DNA of 34,340 nt from Cladosporium sp. IMV 00045 (taxonomy: Eukaryota > Ascomycota > Dothideomycetes > Cladosporiales > Cladosporiaceae): contig MSJI02000580.1 in the NCBI GenBank assembly GCA_001931905.2, positions 1 to 34,340 of the forward strand, written 5' to 3'. Under the pieces are notes generated by a model. It did not search any database. It was not told the origin of the DNA and saw only the letters and a program-made list of their open reading frames with translations. The position numbers and the translations under genes were made by a program. Positions 9,915-20,470 of the stretch are shown here, one piece after another. Each line of letters starts with the position of its first letter. The first letter of the stretch is position 1.

Positions 9915-11160
9915 ATGTCCGACAAGGTCGCAGCACCCACCTCCTCAAACCCCCTCCCCGCCGCCGCCCAGGCACAGGAGGAGCAGGCGCAGAGTGCCAC
10001 AGTCCAAGCAGTGGCCGCACAGCAGAGCGACAATGTCGCCCACGCCCTGGCTGGCGCTGGTGGCGGCCTGCTGTCCATGGCTCTGACGTCCGTCACTCCC
10101 CATCGGACAGAATATATCACAATGCTGAGACTGAAAGCAGATATCCCTTGATCACGCTGTCGACCAGAGCGCAGGTCGAGTCCAAGAAAGCCGACACCAA
10201 CGCCATCCAGGCTGTGAGGAAGATTGTCGCGCGCGAGGGCATTTCCGGCTTGTTCGCTGGACTTGAGAGTGCCTTGTTCGGCATCACCGTCACTAACTTC
10301 GTGTACTATTACTGTAAGCTTCGCGAAAGCTATACTATTCTCATCATCCACCTACAGCTTCTAATACAACATCGCCAGGGTATGAATTCACCCGAGCCTA
10401 CTTCACCCGCACGATGCAAAAGTCGCGCCTCAGCACGCTCGAGTCCATGGCCGCGGGCGCCATCGCCGGCTCCGCCACCGTGCTGATCACCAACCCCATC
10501 TGGGTCGTCAACACACGCATGACGGCGCGCAAAGAAGACACCGCCGAGCCCCTCCTGCCCACCAAAGAAGGCGAAACCCCCACCCCAGCCTCGGAGAAGA
10601 AACGCTCTCCCAACACGCTCTCGACCTTCCTCAAGATCGTGCGCGAGGACGGGCCCTCGCGCCTCTTCGCCGGCGTGCTGCCCGCGCTCGTGCTCGTCAT
10701 CAACCCCATCCTGCAGTACACCATCTTCGAGCAGCTGAAGCAGGTGCTGGAGAAGCGACGCAAAGTCACAGCCCGCGACAGCTTCCTGCTCGGCGCCCTC
10801 GGCAAGCTGGCCGCCACCAGCATCACCTACCCGTACATCACGGTCAAGTCGCGCGCGCACGTCGCCACCGGCGAGGGCAGCAAGGAGGGCATGACTGCCA
10901 GCCTCAAGCGGATCGTGAGGGAGGAGGGCGTTGCGGGCCTTTATGGCGGTATGTGCTTCACTTTTCTTGTTCCTGATATGCTTCATGGCAACCACGTTCC
11001 GTCGAAAGAAGCAATCCACTGACGAAACATTTCATTTCCAGGCATCGCGCCCAAAGTGACCCAGTCGGTCCTCACCGCGGCGTTCCTATTCGCGTTCAAA
11101 GACATCCTCTACGACGCCACTATCAAGGCTCGCAAGACCATCGCTGCGAGGAAAGCCTAG
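9915..11160 (+). CDS. ant1: Peroxisomal adenine-nucleotide carrier, ANT1/PMP47 type
   Basis: A mitochondrial-carrier-family (SLC25A17-like) protein expected to bring ATP into peroxisomes, where medium-chain fatty acids are activated. Exons are 9915-10087, 10141-10313, 10379-10948 and 11042-11160, giving 344 residues, normal for the family. Three carrier repeats show their signature motifs at 59-67 (YPLITLSTR), 154-162 (NPIWVVNTR) and 266-274 (YPYITVKSR). The NPIWVVNTR form is characteristic of the peroxisomal branch, and the acidic residue of the usual PxD/ExxK/R is absent from all three. A 45-residue Ala/Gln-rich soluble N-terminus and a charged loop at about 163-195 are present. There is no C-terminal SKL, as expected for a membrane protein. 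Intron 1 uses the weak donor GTCCGT; it is required to join LT to YPLITLSTR. The gene is divergent from Abp2 and converges on the DUF2985 gene. Confidence 0.92.
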
Positions 11161-12032
11161 ACTGGACATGAAACATTCCTTTCAACCGAAGGGAAGGGGG
11201 GGAAGAGAGAAGCGATGGTTGCTGCGTCCTCGTTCGCTGGAGCAGGGGTCAAGAGCCATCGACAAAGTTCCAACATAGGGTCTGGAAGTTGCAGCGTGTC
11301 AGTCAATTGCGCAAGAAATAATCGAAACACGCACGAGAATCTCAAGTAAAGTTGGACGATTGGGAGGAGCACAGTAACATGGGTGACATGTTTCGAATGC
11401 GTTTTACGAGCGGTCAAAGGGGGTGTTCCGCAATCAATTAACCCCCAAATTGTCTTCAACATCATGGGAGGTCATCTTATTGTTACTTGATTTAGAGAGG
11501 GAAATCCATGAAATGAAAGGTGAGACTCGATCTAAAAACAAATCAAGAACACCTGCAAATTGGTGCCCCCCTCCCTTTTTTTTTTTCTTGCCCCTTCCTT
11601 CATGCCTACCTTAAGAAAGCAAACAAGCCATCCAGACGTTCTGTTCTATTCGTACGACAAGAATCGGTCATCACGATACATGCACCGTGAACTTGAATTC
11701 AATCAGACAATTCAACCCAGGGGTTACACCTACCTAGCTAAAATCATTGACATCATTGTTCCAATCTGCAAAGGCTAATCTTACACCGACGCATGGGGAT
11801 AAAAGAGAACAAGAAGATTGTTTCTGGGTATCCTATCCTGTACGACCGATCTCTGAACCTCGTCACCAACCTCCATTTCATCATAGAGTGGAAAAAGCAA
11901 AAGGAGACAAAGTTAGTAAGGAAGATCTACATGCCAGCCAAAGATTAAAACCTCGCTCATATTCCAAGTTGAAACCCAATCGATTCGTGCAGACAGAAGA
12001 AAAATAGGCCCAAAAAAGAAAAACCCTTCAAT
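11161..12032. other. Convergent 3' intergenic region
   Basis: This 872-base stretch lies between two converging stops and contains the two 3' UTRs. It has a run of eleven T at 11576-11586. The short open frames on both strands do not look like proteins, and I see no RNA gene. Confidence 0.55.
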
Positions 12033-14367
12033 CTAAGCCCCATCATAAGGCTTCCCATCCCCACCCTGCTGCTGCTGCTGCTGCTGCTGATGCTGATGCT
12101 GATGCTCCTTCGGCACCGGCGGCATCGAAGGCCTACTCCCCCCACCAATCTTGCGATCCACGCTCGTCCTCCCCTTCTTATCAACACTAACCCTTCTTCC
12201 ATCGGCGCTCGACCTGCCCACCCCACCGGCCTTGTCATCCGCACCCCTCCCCTCGAGTTCGTCCGCTTTGCCAGCCAGCAAACCCGCCGCGCCGAGCTTT
12301 GTCCTGCGCACGTCGAGCGAGCGGCGGGGTTTCTCCGCGTCGAGTTTGCGCTTCGCCTCCATGGATTTGCGGCTGAGCTCGATGCCCTCGACGTCGCCGA
12401 AGCGGGCTTCGTCGTCGACGTCGACGCCCAGGCTGTGCTCTGCGTTGCCGTCGTCTTCGTGCTGCTGTTCGTGGCGGTGCTGGATTTTCTTGATGGCTTC
12501 TTTGGTCAGGTCTTGGCGGAAGATGCGCTCGAGGACATCTTTCTTGCGCGTGCGCTTGTCGCCGATGCTGATCAGGATGCCCGCCACGATGTTGCAGGTG
12601 AGGGACATGGAGAGGATGACGGCGGTCAGGGCGGCGGGGCGCACTTCGTAGTGGATGGTCCAGGTGCAGGTTCCCAGGGCGACTTGGAAGATGCTGTGGA
12701 AGTCGAGCAGGACGACGATGGCGACGAGGAGTCGGAGGGGGAAGGCGTGGTGCGTGAAGGTCTCGTGGGGCTTGTAGAAGGTGTGGGTTTTGGCGAATTT
12801 GGCCTGGTGGTATTGCAGGCGGCGCTGCTGGATGGGGCTCAGGACGGTATATTCGAACTTGTCGGTCTTGTCGTCTTGGGTCTCGCCGGCTTCTACGTCC
12901 CGTTCTATTGTGCTTGAGCGTTCTCCAGGCAAATCGTTGTGATCCTTGAGCTCCGGAAGATGTTTCTGCTCGCGGAGTTCCCATGTCTTGTGGTGGTATT
13001 TGGCGATGTAGCACATGTGATAAGTGTCGATCACCCGGAATGGTGCCAAACCATCGCCAATGAGGGCGAAGAGCGCAACCAGTGTCAAATCGATAATCTC
13101 GATGATATAATCTTGCTGGCTGCCCACATAGATCCATCCAATCAGACAGAACACCCAAGCTGCACCGAACAGTGTGACAAGTGTGGCGTAGACCGTGACG
13201 AAGAGCCCGAGGGGTTTGCTGACATACTTGCCAAATCCTCTCATTGCGCGCTTGAATCCTTCTCGGCGAGAGTGCAGTAGATGGCGGACGTAGTCGTTCA
13301 GCTCGTCGAGATCCTCCTCGGACCAGCCCTCCAGTCTGACACCGTGGGGCAGCACAGCGTAGTGAGAGTCTGTCAACTGCGAGGAAACAGAATTCCTCCT
13401 TCCTGAAGAATTCTCGGGGCCCAGTTCTACGCCCATGTCCGTGTCAGGACGTCCGGCTGGTCTTTCTACATCACCACCTTCTGGGCGTAGGGCCTTTGTC
13501 GATGCGCCAGTCCCAGCTCGGGGACGAGGCACCTTGAATGAGCCATCTTGGTCCTGTACCGCGTAGCCAGTGCCTGGGCGTTTTGTGAGATCGTATGTGG
13601 GTTTGCGATTTACCAGGCGGCCAAGGTCTGGTACGAAGAGCGAGTTCTGCATGTTGGTCAAGGTTCCAAGTGTTTGCACTTCGGGGTCTATCAAGTAGTT
13701 AGTAAATACTCCTCTGTATGAGCTCTTAGATTTCAAGCGTACCAACAAGATCCAGCAAGCTCACAACATCCGCGTCATATTCTCTATCAGCAGCAAGCTC
13801 TGATTGCCGGGGAGGGAGAGCACCACTCCTTAGTCGTCTCAATCCACGGTTGGTGCGAGCAGCATTCGCTGCGCTGTTCATTGCCTGAGCACCACCAGCG
13901 TCAGAGCCAGCGGTCGTTGACCGTTGAAGGTTACTGTATGGCTGAGGAGCATCAGCTTCCCGAGATGGAACGGGCTCGACGCCTCTGGCTTCTTGGGCAG
14001 ATGAAGCTTGTCCCTCGACAATTGAAGGCATAAACGGCTCGGCCGTACGTTGCCTAGCCAGCTCATGTTCGCTAAGCTCGTTTAGCGCAGGCCGCTGCGG
14101 TGCCGATGAGCTACGCCTGCGACCGACAGAACCTGGCTCAGCAAAGTCCCGACCCTCCGTCGAGCCGGAATCAGAGACGTTGGACAAAGGCCTGGCAGTG
14201 TTTGATGGCAGCCTACGGATTCTGATACTTGAGGGCGTGCGAAGGCTCTCGCGAGAACCACCAGATGACATCAAAGGCCTGCTGGGAGCGTTGGCGCGAG
14301 ATGAAGATGCAGCCGCCTGAGAACCTGAATAGCCACGAGGGCGGCCACCGGTGTTAGATGGATCCAT
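12033..14367 (-). CDS. DUF2985 integral membrane protein
   Basis: A fungal multi-pass membrane protein of unknown function, assigned to DUF2985 from motif memory. Exons on the minus strand are 14367-13743 and 13687-12033, giving 759 residues; the 55-nt intron has a perfect TACTAAC branch site and joins LLDLV to DPEVQTLGTL. The first 350 residues are Ser/Arg/Pro-rich and probably cytosolic. Two hydrophobic segments lie at about 368-396 and 402-424, then a charged loop of about 100 residues with FEYTVLSPIQQRRLQYHQAK. Two more segments follow at about 525-549 and 559-583 (VALGTCTWTIHYEVRP between them). The tail is charged and ends in a His/Gln tract. No enzyme motif is visible. The start follows the first ATG of the frame; stop codons lie shortly upstream. 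Confidence 0.85.
12066..12104 (-). repeat. CTG/ATG triplet microsatellite encoding a His/Gln tract
   Basis: On the plus strand eight CTG triplets are followed by alternating ATG/CTG triplets. On the coding strand this gives alternating His and Gln, then eight Gln codons, just before the DUF2985 stop codon. Such tracts often vary in length between isolates. Confidence 0.9.
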
Positions 14368-15541
14368 TGTGCCTTTAGGAAAGATGCCTCCAGTTGTGCA
14401 GTGTGAGATTAAGGCTGATTTCGCCTATGGCAAGCGCGCTTGCCAGCCAGCTTTGCAAGCTTGCTAACCAAGCTCAAAAGTGGGCTGAGACTTCAGCTCG
14501 AGAGCAGATTTCAGGGCGGAATCCCAGGGTTAAGAAACAACACGCGAATTGATGGCCCTTCCGCGCGTGAGATGTGGTTGATGGAGGTCGCGCCGCGGGT
14601 CTCCGGCCACTTCCGGGCAGAGTAAGCAGTGTCGCAAGACTGCTGTTGAATCAGATAACACTCCAGACAGTAGTGTAGAGCAGGACCCGCGGAGGCCAGG
14701 GAATGTTTGGGGTTTTGAAGAACTGTTGGTATTTGGGCCGGCAACAGAAAGTGGCACGGGCTCGCAGAGGCGCGAAAGTGGATGGATGGCAGGATGGAGA
14801 TTTGTTTGAGGCGAGACGTCAGAGCTGGCCGAGCGCGCAGGGGGCGCTAAGAGAAAGTTGGAAACCTGGGGGCGATCTCACTCCAGGCCTCGCTTTGGTA
14901 GACACGCTTGACGACAGACGTACTATGCTGCCCCGTGCAAGCATTATTCAATAAATAATGCCACTGTTGGCCATAGCTGTCACCGTGCATTTGCTTGGTC
15001 AATATATGCAGATGTCGTTATGATACAGCGGAAGACTGCTCTCTCCCAGCACGCAACATCATGCAGCCGGCCAATATCACTACTTCCACGACCACCAATA
15101 TACGCCACCCCGAGGAAATAGCCGTGCCGTGTGTTGGCCTTGTAAGCTTCGCGGCCGGGAACGGGGAGATTGTCTGATGAGCTTCGCGTGCTCTGACGAT
15201 GAGCTTGACCTTCTTCTCTGCCGTCCGAGACACGAAATTGTGAGGCTCTGGCTGGCTAGAAAGAATTTATGATTTATTAGGAAAAAATTCGATCCTGGAA
15301 ACGACATATGAGAACGATAATCTTTGTTTGCATAGCACGACCGTTACTGTCCTTTTCTGCCGTTCTTCAATGATGTCCCTTACATTATTGCAGCAGCAAC
15401 GCACCAAAGCGGACACGGGCCTTTCTCCATTCGTTGAATTTGCATCGAGCGATTGGTTCGCATCACACCCACTCACACCTCCCTTCCTCCACTCTTCGTT
15501 CGAAGATCATCCTCAGCAACGCAAGACCTGAACAAAGCTCG
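14368..15541. promoter_or_regulatory. Upstream region of DUF2985 gene and 3' side of reductase gene
   Basis: This 1,174-base region lies between two minus-strand genes. The part next to 14367 must hold the DUF2985 promoter; the part next to 15541 holds the reductase 3' UTR. No open frame here is convincing and no RNA gene was found. Confidence 0.5.
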
Positions 15542-16848
15542 TCAAGCCTGCTGCTCTTTCTCCGAATCCCTCTCCCCTTGTCTGGGAGGAATCGGCCTTT
15601 GCTTTGGAGGAGCCTCTAAGTACCCGCCAAATCTGTAGGAACAACAGTCAGCAGAGCGTCATCCGCATCAGCAACACCCGGGTTCAGGTCACTTACTTAT
15701 TCATCCGATAGTCCTTGACGGTAAGCCGCGTGGAGTACTGCTGCCCCTCCTCCACCATCAAAAAGTTGCCGGGAAAGCCCAAGTCGAAGGGTTGTGCAGC
15801 TTCGATCTCGTCGACCTCCTCATCCGTCAACTCCACCGCGAGCGCCTCAATGTTCCCTTTCAAGTGATCCAATTTACGCACGCCGACAATGGGGAAGACA
15901 AAAGGCACCTTGTGCATGATATAAGCCAGCGCGACAGACGTGATCTGCGTCCCCTTCTTCTTCGCCAGCTCGTCCAGTTTCAGAGCGACTTTCCGATGAG
16001 CGTCGGTCTGCGGTCCCATCTTGCGCCCTTCACGGTCTGCCGCATTGAACTCCTCTGCGGTCTTGAACTGCCCACGACCGAGCGCGCCCCAAGGCAAAAG
16101 ACCCATGCCTTCTGCTTCGCACCTGGGCAAGATGTCTCTCTCGAAGTCTCGCACGGCCGCGCTCCAGTGGCCTTGATAGACACAAAACTGCGTCAAGCCG
16201 TGATGGCGAGCGTCTGCAAAAAATCAGCACCGAAACCCCCAGCCCAAACAGTATTCACCAGCACCACGCTGCGAAATACTCACACTCGTTACATTTCACC
16301 ACCACCCAAGCCGGCGCATCACTGATCCCCAAATACAGCACCTTCCCATTCACCACCAAATGATGCAACGCATTCATCAACTCCGGCACGCCCGTGGTGA
16401 AATCCCAAGCATGCACCCACAGCAAATCAACATACCCCGTCCTCAGTCTCTCCAAACTCCCCTGCACAGCAAACCTCAAACTCTTACTCGAATTGCCGGC
16501 ATAATTACTCCCCAACCTCGCCCCAAACTTAGCCGGACTGCTAAACTTAGTCGCCAGCACGATGTCCTCGCGATTCCCGCGCTCCGCCATCCACTCGCCG
16601 ATCCAGGCCTCCGACTCGCCCGCCTGGTAGATGTTGGCGGTGTCGATGAAGTTGCCGCCTTGCGAGTGGAAAGTGTCGAGGATGCTGAAGGCCGTCTCTT
16701 TGCTGCATTCGCCCATGAAAGACGACCAGGCCTTGCCGAAGTTCATGGCGCCCAGGCACAGCGGCGAGACGCGCACGGCGGCAGAGGGGGAGAGGATGCG
16801 GTGGTAGCCGAGGGGGCTTGAGGGCTTGGGTGGGCGTGGGAAGGCCAT
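15542..16848 (-). CDS. Aldo/keto reductase, aryl-alcohol dehydrogenase type
   Basis: A cytosolic NADPH-dependent AKR of the fungal aryl-alcohol-dehydrogenase/norsolorinic-acid-reductase group, reducing an aldehyde or ketone; the substrate cannot be told. Exons on the minus strand are 16848-16284, 16213-15697 and 15632-15542, giving 390 residues. The catalytic tetrad is intact: D69 and Y74 (FIDTANIYQ), K101 (LATKF) and H146 (LLWVHAWD). Downstream are GKVLYLGISDAPAWVV, VYQGHWSAAVRDFERDI, LLPWGALGRGQF and PIVGVRKLDHLKGNIEAL, which is the cofactor-binding end. Intron 1 (70 nt) joins CNE to YARHHGL; intron 2 (64 nt) adds a short tail with LEAPPKQRPIPP, similar to C-termini I recall in this subgroup. 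No polyketide or other secondary-metabolism gene is nearby, so a role in a toxin pathway is not supported. Confidence 0.92.
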
Positions 16849-17900
16849 GTCTGTATGACTGGTTGGCTGGTTGATTGATCGAGTGGATGGAATTATAGCG
16901 GATCGACGAAGTAGTTTATCAAGTGATAGCAGCTATAAGAATCACCAGACAACTTGCGAACGACACCCACTGTACTTATAGACAAACCCACCACCCACTA
17001 GACGAAGCAGAAGCAATCAACACCAGGCATCCACATATCCCAAATCCCCATCTCCGTTTCTCCATCAATGCAGCACAGCGGACCTACACAGAGAGACATG
17101 CACAACAAACTCCTAACGCCTAAAGCCGTCTGAACGAACAACCAAGTCGGAACGAGGGAAAGGGACCGGGGTGTTCAAAGGTAGACTGCTCTGAATACTC
17201 CCTCGTCGGATATTGGAATGTGCAATAACATGGGATCGTGAAACCCTTCCTTTCCACGGTGCGATATTCAGAGGATATAGCCGGAAGTCCGCGGCAGCAT
17301 TGACGTTTTTCTTTCATGAATGAACGAATGCATGGGGTGAGGTGTTTACCTACCTAGCGAACGAGCGGAGACGGATGTCAATTTGAGAGATACTTCCGCC
17401 GCTTCTTCATGTCAGACCTTTTGAATGGATGGTCTTAGCTATATCGTCTTGCTGCTGTTCTGCATTCTAGTAACGAATCCGTCACTTAATACCGTCCTGT
17501 GTTTGTTCGTTCTTCTTGTCCGAGTGAACGAGGCATCTGTAATAAACTCCCACAGCGACAGAGGCAACTTTCGTGGTCACCCTAGTCTCACTCTGCTTTG
17601 GTTACACTGCAGCATTTTTCGTATTCAACGCTCACCATTTACACGAACACTATATCGTGATTGATAAAAGCTCATATCCATTCAAAAACCAAAAGTACAC
17701 ATCTCTCTGAACGAACACTCCACTGCATTGCCTTCGACGGACGGTCGCAGCCCTCGTGCAAGCAACCCCAACCCTTACCCTAGTCCGGCACACTTGCAAG
17801 CCAAACCGTCCCATCTCGCCTGTGAAACAAATACAAGATCGACTATACAAAAAAAAAAGGGATCTATCTCCAAGAGGCAAAAGATATGAAGAACATCTGT
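16849..17900. other. Intergenic region between reductase promoter and tRNA
   Basis: The left part must hold the reductase promoter. The right part carries Pol III termination signals of the tRNA. A 79-codon hydrophobic frame at 17425-17664 lacks any supporting feature. I see no gene here. Confidence 0.5.
17849..17858 (-). terminator. Pol III-type T-run downstream of tRNA-Val
   Basis: Ten consecutive T on the tRNA strand lie 43 bases after its 3' end. A minimal TTTT at 17879-17882 comes first and may be the primary stop, with this run as backup. Confidence 0.6.
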
Positions 17901-18001
17901 TACAAACCCCCGGAATCGAACCGGGAACCTTCTGTGCTGCCATCAGAGCTAATGTTGCAACTGTTGTTAGACAGAAATCATAACCGCTAGACCAGGCTTG
18001 C
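17901..18001 (-). tRNA. tRNA-Val (anticodon AAC) with 28-nt intron
   Basis: The 101-base gene folds as a full cloverleaf once 28 bases (17964-17937) are removed. The acceptor is GCAAGCC with GGTTTGT, the D-arm has TGGTCTAGCGGTTATG like yeast tRNA-Val, the anticodon stem is TCTGT/ACAGA, the loop is CTAACAC with anticodon AAC, and the T-arm is CCCGG-TTCGATT-CCGGG. The discriminator base is A. The intron sits one base after the anticodon, the standard eukaryotic site, and contains TTAG, complementary to CTAA of the anticodon loop. The first acceptor pair is G1:U72, a wobble where yeast tRNA-Val has G:C. CCA is not encoded, as expected. Confidence 0.88.
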
Positions 18002-18619
18002 TGATTTCAATCAGGTAATTGATGAAGACTGCCGCCGGCATTGAATTTATAAAGTTTTGCAAAAGAGAAGACCAATCATGAGCAAGCGCTTCCAATTGAC
18101 ACAGCCCTCGTACCTGGCTCATGACCCAAGACCGCAGGAAGCTAGGCGGGCGAAGGGGGCGGCGCGTGGCGTGCGGGCCAGAAAGGCAACGCAACAAAAG
18201 AGATCTGACCACCATCTCCCCATCCTCTCCAGATCCAACTCCGGAGAGAGAGACAATGCACAGACACAGCATTGCTATTGCTTTCCACATAGGCCAATCA
18301 CCAATGGGATTTCAGCACGCAGTCCGACTGGTGGCGCGAGTCATATACATCGCTTGATATGGATGGCATGTTCACGCCTTGGCCTTTGGGCTAGAGAGGC
18401 TAACTTTCAGCCTGCCTCAGCCCCCAACTCGAAGGAGCGACAAAGAGCATCTCGGTTACTTTCTTAAGTAACAGAGGCCTCAGCTGCTGCGGCCTCAAGA
18501 CTCAAAAGGCAGCCGTTATGCCTGACGGGCTTGCCATATAAACGCCTGGTGTTTCCTTCCGTGAGTCAATTGCAATAGGACATTCAGCAGTTTCCACTCT
18601 TGTACTCATCGGCCGTCAT
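18002..18619. promoter_or_regulatory. Upstream region of DUF2235 gene
   Basis: This 618-base region lies between the 5' end of the minus-strand tRNA and the first ATG of the DUF2235 frame. It contains a TATA-like box at 18536-18543. A 136-codon frame at 18057-18467 shows no recognisable protein character. Confidence 0.5.
18536..18543 (+). promoter_or_regulatory. TATA-like box (ATATAAAC)
   Basis: It lies 77-84 bases before the ATG at 18620 and about 190 before the alternative ATG at 18728. A start of transcription 30-60 bases downstream would include both ATGs in the mRNA. Confidence 0.5.
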
Positions 18620-20470
18620 ATGCCTTACTGGACGACTACGAGACCTCTCATATACCTAAGCATATCGAAATTCTATCTTGCCTCTTTGCGACAACAACGT
18701 CACTTCACATCGGGTTTCGTCCTCAAAATGGCGGAGAACCTTGAGGTCAACGGCCATCACTCACGGCACAGCTCAGTGTCCGCGGTTGCGACAAGTCTAC
18801 CCAAGAAGCTCATCGTCTGTTGCGATGGGACATGGATGGATGCCGACAGTGGCTGGGTCAAAGGGAAGAATGGTCGTTCTGGCCATCCCCAGACGCCATC
18901 CAACGTGACACGCATTGCGCGAGCGATGAAAGACCAGGACGACGCCCATCACCAACAGATCGTCTACTACCAAGCAGGTATCGGCACAGGTCTTGGCCTA
19001 TATGATCACCTTGCGGGCGGTGGTACTGGTGCTGGTCTTTCAGAAAACATCCGGGAAGCCTACTCTTTCCTCGTGAGCAACTATTCGGAGCACGACAAGC
19101 TTAAGCAGCCGGATTCTATCTTCCTTATCGGATTCTCCCGTGGAGCATTCACTGCTCGCAGTATCGGTGGCTTCGTTGGCGCCGTCGGTATTCTCAAGAA
19201 AGCGACCATGCCCTTCTTTTACGAGATTTTCCGAGACTGGTCGAATGCAGGCAATCCTAAGCATCATCCGACTTTCTTCAACACTTACTACAGACTGAAT
19301 CCGCAGCTGGAGCGTGTCGAGCCACCAGCTGAATTCATCGGAAAGTACGACAAGATCAACGAGTACATGCAATCCTACCGTGATATCCTACTCTCGCACA
19401 ACCTGACCCAGGAAGTCAACATCAAGTGCATCGGTGTCTGGGATACTGTCGGTGCGCTTGGAATCCCAATCAATCCAGTTCTGCAACGCGTCGTGCCGTT
19501 TCTACCATCTTTCATCAGATCGGAGTACAGCTGGTACGACACGACCATCGACGACCACGTTGAGAACGCTTTCCAAGCTCTCGGCCTGGACGAACGCCGC
19601 TTTCCCTACTCCCCAGCCGTATGGGAGCGACCAGATGACTGCGAGACGAATCTTCGACAAGTATGGTTCGCCGGAGCGCACAGCAACGTTGGCGGCTCGT
19701 ACGCCGACCAAGGCATGGCCGACATCACTCTCGTCTGGATGATGGACCAGCTGGCCGGCCACACGCGCCCCGCTGAGAAGCAATTCCACCACCTCGACTG
19801 GATCCAATTCGATGATAACTACATCAAGAACTTCAAACACCTCCAAGTCGAGCAGTACCAGCAATCCGACAAACCCGCCCCCTCCCCCCGCGGCTGGGCG
19901 CTTGGCCGCGTGTACGACTCCCTCATCTTCCCGCAAAGCCTGGCGGGACAACTCGTGCGCGCGCCTGGCCGCTATTGTCGGACGGACTACGACACGGGCA
20001 ACCTGACGAAGCAGCTCATGCGCAACACGCACGAGTACGTGCACGCCTCGGTGCGCTACCGCATCGACGTCGGCGGCACGCCGCTGGAATCCAACTGGGA
20101 CAAAGCCTTCCCTCGCGGTCTGAGCTTGCAGCCTTACATTCAATGGCTGCAGCGCAAGATCTCCCCCAACACGCGCACGCGCACCTACCTCCCTGATAGG
20201 CCGAAGGGGCCTCTGTACAGGTGGAAGCTGGTGGATGGTCATGCGGACCATAATACTCCGCACGGTGTGCCGGAGGGGATTGCGTCGCCGGCAAAGTGGA
20301 TCTGGCAGGGCGATTCGAAGGTCGATAAGGGCGAGATGCCGGAGGAGTTGCTGGGGCCTTACGAGAGGGCGCTGAAGGATATGGATAAGGAGGCGAGGGG
20401 GGTGTTGGAGGTTAATGAGAATGGTGTCGCGGGTAAGGTTAAGGACTACTCGCCTAGTAAGACGATTTGA
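18620..20470 (+). CDS. DUF2235 (Tle1-like) alpha/beta hydrolase
   Basis: An intronless frame of 616 residues belonging to DUF2235, the alpha/beta-hydrolase domain shared with bacterial Tle1 phospholipases; the fungal substrate is unknown. The domain starts at about 62 with KKLIVCCDGTWMD. The nucleophile elbow is GFSRG at 171-175 (Ser173), the acid is probably D275 in GVWDTVGAL, and the histidine is H354 in FAGAHSNVGGSY, so the triad looks complete. Two starts are possible. ATG 18620 gives a basic, hydrophobic leader with RQQRHFTSGF, like a mitochondrial presequence. ATG 18728 (Met37) has the better context (AAAATGG) and begins just before the conserved part. I give the longest frame and regard 18728 as at least equally likely. 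The gene lies 370 bases upstream of another hydrolase on the same strand, but the two are not of the same family. Confidence 0.9.
   Translation: MPYWTTTRPLIYLSISKFYLASLRQQRHFTSGFVLKMAENLEVNGHHSRHSSVSAVATSLPKKLIVCCDGTWMDADSGWVKGKNGRSGHPQTPSNVTRIARAMKDQDDAHHQQIVYYQAGIGTGLGLYDHLAGGGTGAGLSENIREAYSFLVSNYSEHDKLKQPDSIFLIGFSRGAFTARSIGGFVGAVGILKKATMPFFYEIFRDWSNAGNPKHHPTFFNTYYRLNPQLERVEPPAEFIGKYDKINEYMQSYRDILLSHNLTQEVNIKCIGVWDTVGALGIPINPVLQRVVPFLPSFIRSEYSWYDTTIDDHVENAFQALGLDERRFPYSPAVWERPDDCETNLRQVWFAGAHSNVGGSYADQGMADITLVWMMDQLAGHTRPAEKQFHHLDWIQFDDNYIKNFKHLQVEQYQQSDKPAPSPRGWALGRVYDSLIFPQSLAGQLVRAPGRYCRTDYDTGNLTKQLMRNTHEYVHASVRYRIDVGGTPLESNWDKAFPRGLSLQPYIQWLQRKISPNTRTRTYLPDRPKGPLYRWKLVDGHADHNTPHGVPEGIASPAKWIWQGDSKVDKGEMPEELLGPYERALKDMDKEARGVLEVNENGVAGKVKDYSPSKTI

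Noticed and set aside
10330..11019. 229-codon minus-strand frame opposite the carrier gene
   Set aside because: It lies antisense to exon 3 of the ANT1-type carrier, whose three carrier motifs prove the plus-strand reading.
12090..12917. 275-codon plus-strand frame opposite the DUF2985 gene
   Set aside because: It is the antisense shadow of the GC-rich DUF2985 coding strand, with biased low-complexity composition and no family match.
15542..16848. Reading the reductase as part of an aflatoxin-type cluster
   Set aside because: Similarity to norsolorinic acid reductases is family-wide; no polyketide synthase, P450 or cluster regulator is in the window.
18057..18467. 136-codon plus-strand frame beside the tRNA
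   Set aside because: Composition is not protein-like, with no homology I recognise and no start or splice support.
19502..20263. 253-codon minus-strand frame within the DUF2235 gene
   Set aside because: It is antisense to conserved hydrolase sequence, including the catalytic-His region.
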